A stretch of 5,545 bases of DNA, from positions 1-5,545 of the forward strand of contig JAIJEI010000141.1 in NCBI GenBank assembly GCA_022739095.1, written 5' to 3'. The notes under the pieces were generated by a model that did no database searches, had not been told where the DNA came from, and saw only the letters and a list, made by a program, of their open reading frames with translations. The stretch comes from Bifidobacterium sp. GTDB lineage: Bacteria > Actinomycetota > Actinomycetes > Actinomycetales > Bifidobacteriaceae. Positions 1 to 3,769 of this stretch are shown in pieces. The translations under genes and the position numbers were made by a program. How positions within the stretch are numbered: the first letter of the stretch is position 1; each line of letters opens with the position of its first letter.

Positions 1-1
1 T

Positions 2-784
2 GTTGAGGATCTGCTGTCTTTGGCCCGTCTCGATGAGGGGCGCGGCATCGATGTGACCGGCACGGTGAAACTCTCGTCGCTGGTCACCGACGCCGTCGAC
101 GATTTGCATGCACTCGACCCGGACCGTGCCGTTCGCCGCATGCGGATTTCCCTCGAACCAGCGCGCGATTTGAACCATCCCGCCGAATTCAACCTTGCTG
201 AAGGCGATTGGCCCGAGGTCGTGCTGCCCGGCGATGCCTCTCGACTGCGCCAGGTGGTGACCAACATCGTGGGCAACATCCACCGCTACACGCCTGCCGA
301 TTCGCCTGCCGAGGCCGCACTCGGTGTGATGCCGGCCGCCATCGATCCAAGACAGCTCGCTCGCATGCCCGCCAGCGACGCGTCAATGCGGCGTTTCATC
401 GACGCCGCCGAAATGGGTGCCTCGATACAGACCGGCTATCGATACGCCGTATTGCGTTTCGTGGACCATGGCCCCGGCGTGCCGCCTGAATCACGCTCGA
501 AGATTTTCGAACGCTTCTACACCGCGGACCCGTCCCGTGCCCGTGAAAAGGGTGGTACCGGTTTGGGTATGGCCATCGCGCAATCCGTGGTCAAAGCACA
601 TCACGGCTTTATCTGCGCCACCGGCACCGATGGGGGAGGCCTGACCTTCACCGTGGTGCTGCCGATTGAGCGGATCGCCGCGCCTGAGCCCAAGCAGCCC
701 ACTGGCAAAACCAAGGACGCCAAACAGAAGACTTCCTGGTTCAGCTCTGAGCGTAAGACTCAGGCGACTCAGCCCAAAGCGTGA
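2..784 (+). CDS. Sensor histidine kinase, C-terminal part (5' end outside window)
   Basis: This is the ATP-binding half of a two-component sensor kinase, which would autophosphorylate a His and pass the phosphate to a response regulator. The frame is open from base 2, giving 260 codons before TGA at 782-784. It begins with VEDLLSLARLDEG, typical of the second helix of the HisKA dimerisation domain, so the H-box and any sensor or membrane segments lie upstream. In order follow the N-box (242-295, ending GNIHRYTP, catalytic Asn at 275-277), G1 box DHGPG (464-478), F-box IFERFY (503-520) and G2 box GGTGLG (551-568). All key ATPase residues seem present. Two oddities: about 55 residues lie between N-box and G1, roughly 30 more than usual, and a Lys/Gln-rich tail of about 38 residues follows the fold's last strand (TFTVVLP, 646-666). 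The cognate regulator is probably upstream. Class and signal cannot be told from this fragment. Confidence 0.93.
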   Translation, partial: VEDLLSLARLDEGRGIDVTGTVKLSSLVTDAVDDLHALDPDRAVRRMRISLEPARDLNHPAEFNLAEGDWPEVVLPGDASRLRQVVTNIVGNIHRYTPADSPAEAALGVMPAAIDPRQLARMPASDASMRRFIDAAEMGASIQTGYRYAVLRFVDHGPGVPPESRSKIFERFYTADPSRAREKGGTGLGMAIAQSVVKAHHGFICATGTDGGGLTFTVVLPIERIAAPEPKQPTGKTKDAKQKTSWFSSERKTQATQPKA

Positions 785-800
785 GGTCAAGCCCTGTGAG

Positions 801-822
801 GTAAACTGTACCATCGGTTTAC
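801..822. promoter_or_regulatory. Short dyad (GTAAAC-N10-GTTTAC) upstream of cspB; possible operator
   Basis: In the 69-nt gap between the kinase stop and the cspB start, GTAAAC (801-806) and GTTTAC (817-822) form a perfect 6-bp inverted repeat with a 10-nt centre. It could be an operator for a dimeric regulator or a weak RNA hairpin in the cspB leader. A -10-like TACCAT (809-814) lies inside the dyad, but I see no convincing -35 about 17 nt upstream, so the promoter assignment is weak. There is no U-rich tract, so it is not a classical terminator for the kinase. Confidence 0.25.
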
Positions 823-853
823 TGTTTCCGTTGAGGATTAAGGAAGGTTTGCA

Positions 854-1243
854 ATGCCCACCGGTCGAGTTCGTTGGTTTGACGCAGCCAAAGGTTATGG
901 CTTCATCACCAGTGAGGAAGGCAAGGACGTGTTCCTGCCGGCTCAGGCCCTGCCCACTGGCGCCACCACGTTGCGCAAGGGGGCCAAGGTGGAGTATTCC
1001 GTGGTGGACGGCCGTCGTGGGCCGCAGGCCATGGATGTTCGCCTGATCGCCTCCACTCCCAGCTTGGTCAAGGCCACCCGCCCGAAGGCGGATGACATGG
1101 CCGCCATCTGCGAGGACCTCATCAAGATGCTTGATGCGGCCGGCAATACGTTGCGCCGTCACCGTTACCCATCTGCTGCCGACAGCAAAAAGCTGGCCAC
1201 GTTGCTGCGTGCGGTGGCGGATCAATTCGATGTACAGGACTGA
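854..1243 (+). CDS. cspB: CspB-like cold shock domain protein with C-terminal helical extension
   Basis: A 129-residue nucleic-acid-binding protein, expected to bind single-stranded RNA or DNA in the cytoplasm. The ATG at 854 follows a strong Shine-Dalgarno AGGAAGG (841-847) at 6 nt. Residues 1-65 form the cold shock domain: GRVRWFD at the start, RNP1 KGYGFIT (K13-T19), and an RNP2-position segment DVFLPAQAL (25-33). The classical RNP2 reads VFVHF; here His and Phe are replaced by Pro and Ala. Residues about 76-127 are a predicted helical extension (ADDMAAICEDLIKMLDAAG... then HRYP... then KLATLLRAVADQF) absent from ordinary ~67-residue Csp proteins but present, as I recall, in mycobacterial CspB-type proteins. 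The altered RNP2 and the extension are thus features of an actinobacterial subfamily, not decay. The next gene starts 8 nt after the stop, implying co-transcription. Whether it is truly cold-induced is not shown by the sequence. Confidence 0.93.
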   Translation: MPTGRVRWFDAAKGYGFITSEEGKDVFLPAQALPTGATTLRKGAKVEYSVVDGRRGPQAMDVRLIASTPSLVKATRPKADDMAAICEDLIKMLDAAGNTLRRHRYPSAADSKKLATLLRAVADQFDVQD

Positions 1244-1251
1244 TCTGATCT

Positions 1252-2442
1252 ATGACTGATACCACCGAAACCATCGTGACACCGGACCCCCACGCCATCG
1301 CGCGCGCCGTGCTGCTCGAAGTGGCTGACGAGAGCGATCAGGTGGGGGATTTCGTTACCTCATATGAGCTTGAGGATCATGTCACTGACTTCCGCTTCGC
1401 CGCGAATATCCGTGGCTACGAAGGATGGCAATGGTCGGTGACGCTGTATCACGACGAGGAGATCGACTCCTGGACCGTCAACGAATCCTCCTTGATCCCC
1501 ACTGAGGACGCGTTGATGCCGCCCAAGTGGATTCCTTGGAAGGATCGCCTTGAGCCCACGGATCTGGCTCCCACCGATTCGATCGGTACCGATCCGGATG
1601 ACGAGCGCATCGAGGAAGGCGAAGTCGAGGAATCCTCGCTGCAGGATGTCAACGACGCCGTCGAGACCTTCCGACTGACCCGCCGCCACGTGCTGACCTC
1701 GCTGGGCCGCGCGCAGGCCGCCAAGCGCTGGTATGAAGGTCCGCGAGGCCCCAAGGCGTTGAGCACCAAAACTGCTGAGGGCAACCTGTGCTCCACCTGT
1801 GGTTTCTTCGTACCGCTCGCGGGCGAACTCGACCGCATGTTCGGCGTATGCGCCAACAAATGGAGCCCGGATGACGGCCGTGTGGTCTCCCTGGACCACG
1901 GCTGCGGCGAGCATTCCGAAATCGAGCCACCCGAGCCAAGCCAGCTGTGGGTGCAGTCCAAGCCGGCCTTTGACGATCTGCATATCGACGTGGTGGCCAA
2001 CCGTCCTCGCACGCAGGAGCCGGTTGCCCAGGACAAAGCCGAACGCGAAACCGACGAGACAGGCGAGTCTGCCGGTGATGATATCGAAGCACAGAAGACT
2101 GTTGATGGGAATGTCGTCGATACTGAGCCCGCTGAGGAGGCGGCAGGCGACGGGACTGCGCAATCCCAGTCTGCCGGTGATGAGTCCGTTGCGCAGAACG
2201 CATCCGATTCCGCAGTAGATGTTGATGCAGTTGATTCCAGCGACGAGTCCGAGTCTGATGCTGACGACGAGGCCACCGAAGAGGACATCCTCAACAACAC
2301 CGTTGCCGATGATGATGAAGATGACGAGATGGACGATGACGAAGAGGATGATGCTCGTCCTTCCGACGATGTGACTCCTGAACTCGAAACCGTCATCGAT
2401 CTCATCGAGCAGCTGCGTCAAAGCAAGGCGGACGAGGAGTAA
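1252..2442 (+). CDS. DUF3027 family protein with Cys/His cluster and long acidic tail
   Basis: A 396-residue protein of unknown function, recognised as DUF3027 from its conserved blocks: GWQWSVTLYH (58-67), LIPTEDALMPPKWIPWKDR (81-99), and a Cys/His region with CSTCGF (C180, C183), FGVCANKWSPDDGRVVS (C200) and DHGCGEHSE (H216, C218, H221). The four cysteines suggest a zinc site, which is inference. From about residue 225 it is low-complexity and acidic: degenerate SAGD-type repeats at 273-315, a nearly uninterrupted Asp/Glu run at 353-367, and a final predicted helix ELETVIDLIEQLRQSK (377-392). There is no signal peptide or membrane segment, so it should be cytoplasmic. The start lacks a good Shine-Dalgarno (only AGGA at 1236-1239, 12 nt away) and lies 8 nt after the cspB stop, so translation is probably coupled to cspB. 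The pairing hints at a role in RNA or transcription, but no function is established that I know of. Confidence 0.92.
   Translation: MTDTTETIVTPDPHAIARAVLLEVADESDQVGDFVTSYELEDHVTDFRFAANIRGYEGWQWSVTLYHDEEIDSWTVNESSLIPTEDALMPPKWIPWKDRLEPTDLAPTDSIGTDPDDERIEEGEVEESSLQDVNDAVETFRLTRRHVLTSLGRAQAAKRWYEGPRGPKALSTKTAEGNLCSTCGFFVPLAGELDRMFGVCANKWSPDDGRVVSLDHGCGEHSEIEPPEPSQLWVQSKPAFDDLHIDVVANRPRTQEPVAQDKAERETDETGESAGDDIEAQKTVDGNVVDTEPAEEAAGDGTAQSQSAGDESVAQNASDSAVDVDAVDSSDESESDADDEATEEDILNNTVADDDEDDEMDDDEEDDARPSDDVTPELETVIDLIEQLRQSKADEE
2066..2183 (+). repeat. Direct repeat pair coding for SAGD units in the DUF3027 acidic tail
   Basis: The 16-base sequence AGTCTGCCGGTGATGA occurs at 2066-2081 and 2168-2183, 102 bp (34 codons) apart and in the same reading frame. 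At protein level three degenerate units can be seen: SAGDDIEAQ (273-281), AAGDGTAQ (297-304) and SAGDESVAQ (307-315). The exact base identity suggests internal duplication rather than chance convergence. Such a tract could vary in copy number between strains. Confidence 0.6.
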
Positions 2443-2474
2443 ACCCCGAATAACTCCATATTCCATTCGTTTTC

Positions 2475-2522
2475 AGCGGCGGTATTCCAGAAAGAACATA
2501 TCTTTTCTGAAATACCGCCGCT
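2475..2522 (+). terminator. Long hairpin after the DUF3027 gene; probable transcription terminator
   Basis: The left arm 2475-2495 pairs with the right arm 2501-2522 around the loop ACATA. Twelve base pairs (AGCGGCGGTATT outward end) are followed by one C-A mismatch, seven more pairs, and two last pairs after a one-base bulge. It begins 33 nt after the DUF3027 stop. AAATTTGTTT follows the stem, a weak, offset U-rich stretch, so on the plus strand it can act as a terminator for cspB-DUF3027. The arms are GC-rich outside and AT-rich near the loop. Confidence 0.6.
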
Positions 2523-2566
2523 AAATTTGTTTGAGCAACATCAGCGCGGAAGGTGAACCCGCCTAT

Positions 2567-2619
2567 TCGGTGATGGGCTTTTGAGAGGGGATGATTTCTT
2601 CTCAAAAGCCCATCACCGA
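2567..2619. terminator. Perfect 20-bp palindrome in convergent gap; possible bidirectional terminator
   Basis: The arm 2567-2586 (TCGGTGATGGGCTTTTGAGA) is the exact reverse complement of 2600-2619; a further G-T and G-C pair can form, leaving a 9-nt loop. It lies 36 nt beyond the stop of the leftward usp gene and 125 nt beyond the DUF3027 stop, the right place to end both transcripts. Neither strand has a U-tract after the stem, so intrinsic termination of the textbook kind is doubtful. Hairpins without U-tracts are described as terminators or 3'-end stabilisers in actinobacteria. The rest of the 212-nt gap holds no gene I can support. Confidence 0.5.
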
Positions 2620-2654
2620 GATTCGTGTTAGCGTGTTATGCCATCTGCGCGGGC

Positions 2655-3620
2655 TCAGTGCACCACGGTCACCGTGCACTCGGCGAAGTTCACGATCTGG
2701 CGAGACACCGAACCCAGGAAGTGCGCGTCAAGACCGGACAGGCCACGCGAGCCGACCACTAGATGGCTGGCGTACCGCGAGGCCGCGATCAGACCTTTAG
2801 ATGCGGGAATATGGAAGGCGTTTGTGCTGACCTTGACGCCATCGGGAATCCGGGCCTTGGCCATCAGCTCAGAGAGAATCTCCTCGGCACGGCGCTGGCC
2901 CGCCTTCACCGGGGCCACCGCGTTTTCATAGCCGGCAATAACCCCTAGATCCTTGAGTTGCCAGCAGAACATGACGTGCAACGGCGCGTTGTGTAATTGC
3001 GCCTCTTCCAGCGCGAAGTCAAACGCACGGCGGGAGGTTTCGGAACCGTCCACGCCGACCACCACCGGGCGGCGAGCCTCCTCGATCACCGGCTGAGGCT
3101 GCGTGTAATGAACGGGCTTGTCTCCCGGAGTCAGGGCATTGGCGATGGCATCGGTCACGGTCTCGTCCTCGCTGTCGGCGATGCGCACCACGGTCACCGG
3201 CACTTCGGCGGCCTCGGCCAGCGAAGCGGACAGGGACCCCATGAACCAGCGGGCCACACGGCTCAGCGAACGGCGGCCGACCACGATCTGCTGCGAATCA
3301 TGGCCGATCTGCAGCAGGGCCGACGTGCCGGAGGCCTTCACCGAGGTCAGCTTCAGATTCGCCGGATCGAAGTCGATGCCTGCAGCGGCCTTGTCGACCC
3401 ACACACGCAGCTCGTTGGCGATGTCGTGGCGGACCTTGGCCCAGGCCTCGTCGCTGTCCGGTTCGGACCCCATATCCCAGGAATGCGTCCAGCCGAACAC
3501 GGCGTTGACGCTCTGACCGGTTAACGAAGCCTCCTCAAGCGCCCACTTCAGCGCGGCAAAGGATTCATCGGAACCATCCACACCGACAACGATGCCGGGC
3601 TTGGTTGTCGCTTCACTCAT
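2655..3620 (-). CDS. Tandem-domain universal stress protein (UspA family)
   Basis: A 321-residue cytoplasmic stress protein made of two Usp domains, residues about 9-147 and 185-320, joined by an acidic and then Pro/Gln-containing linker. Each domain opens with the VVGVDGS strand and its nucleotide-contacting Asp (D15, D191). Domain 2 has the complete ATP-binding motif G-2x-G-9x-GS (G290, G293, G303-S304). Domain 1 has the same spacing but Ser for the second Gly (G115, S118, G128-S129), so it may bind nucleotide poorly or not at all. The length and tandem layout match the actinobacterial double-domain Usp proteins of about 300 residues. The start is secure: ATG at 3620-3618 has a perfect AAGGAGG (3633-3627) at 6 nt. 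It is transcribed away from clpC and convergently with the DUF3027 gene. A possible leader ORF overlaps the start. The exact client or process is unknown, as for most of the family. Confidence 0.95.
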   Translation of the reverse strand: MSEATTKPGIVVGVDGSDESFAALKWALEEASLTGQSVNAVFGWTHSWDMGSEPDSDEAWAKVRHDIANELRVWVDKAAAGIDFDPANLKLTSVKASGTSALLQIGHDSQQIVVGRRSLSRVARWFMGSLSASLAEAAEVPVTVVRIADSEDETVTDAIANALTPGDKPVHYTQPQPVIEEARRPVVVGVDGSETSRRAFDFALEEAQLHNAPLHVMFCWQLKDLGVIAGYENAVAPVKAGQRRAEEILSELMAKARIPDGVKVSTNAFHIPASKGLIAASRYASHLVVGSRGLSGLDAHFLGSVSRQIVNFAECTVTVVH

Positions 3621-3666
3621 TTCGAGCCTCCTTGTAATCGACTACGGGTGAATCTAGAACCAGCAT
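3613..3666 (-). CDS. Possible 17-codon leader ORF overlapping the usp start
   Basis: On the minus strand ATG at 3666-3664 opens a frame MLVLDSPVVDYKEARNE that ends at TGA 3615-3613. The stop therefore lies inside the first codons of usp (ATGAGTGA arrangement), in a different frame, and the usp Shine-Dalgarno is within its codons AAG-GAG. A purine tract with AGGAG (3682-3678) sits 11 nt before the ATG, slightly far for a ribosome site. The layout resembles translational coupling. Against it, the frame is also open upstream of the ATG, 17 codons is short enough to be chance, and TATGCT (3667-3662) could instead be a promoter -10 element, which would put the transcript start downstream of this ATG. 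Confidence 0.22.
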   Translation of the reverse strand: MLVLDSPVVDYKEARNE

Positions 3667-3769
3667 ATCGTTTTCTTCTCCTCTTACGGCGCAATTCATG
3701 GAATCCGGTGAATAAACGTCATCGCGAATCGGTAGAGTAAGACGGAATGTCAATTGAGGAAGGACAAGC
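3621..3769. promoter_or_regulatory. Divergent usp/clpC promoter region
   Basis: These 149 nt separate two divergently transcribed stress genes and must hold both promoters. On the clpC side, TAGAGT (3733-3738) is a possible -10, about 30 nt before the start codon, but no clear -35 precedes it. On the usp side, TATGCT (3667-3662) and TAGATT (3655-3650) are -10-like, again with poor -35 elements. The sequence ACG-TCATC-GCGAAT (3716-3729) has one good half of the GTTCGC-N5-GCGAAC-type operator I recall for ClgR, the activator of clp genes in actinobacteria; the other half is poor. A pyrimidine run TTTTCTTCTCCTCTT (3671-3685) is the other feature of note. No CIRCE or HspR-type repeat is visible. 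Confidence 0.45.

Noticed and set aside
491..1225. Minus-strand 244-codon frame across the kinase end and cspB
   Set aside because: It overlaps two recognisable genes and their intergenic region with no motif or ribosome site of its own.
1241..1260. Short CTGAT repeats around the DUF3027 start
   Set aside because: Only three 5-base units, interrupted, spanning a stop and a start codon; too short to be meaningful.
1360..2466. Long minus-strand frames opposite the DUF3027 gene, one Ser-rich
   Set aside because: The Ser-rich runs are the reverse reading of the Asp/Glu codons in the acidic tail. No ribosome site or domain supports them.
2657..2680. Inverted repeat AGTGCAC/GTGCACT near the usp stop
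   Set aside because: It arises from the repetitive Val/Thr/His codons of the conserved Usp C terminus (VTVVH), so it needs no separate explanation.
2997..3524. Plus-strand frames opposite usp
   Set aside because: They are antisense shadows of a clear two-domain Usp protein, with His/Gly/Arg-rich low-quality translations.
3691..3769. HspR (HAIR) or CIRCE operator upstream of clpC
   Set aside because: Only a fragment TTGAG is present; neither paired half-sites of HAIR nor the CIRCE inverted repeat can be found.
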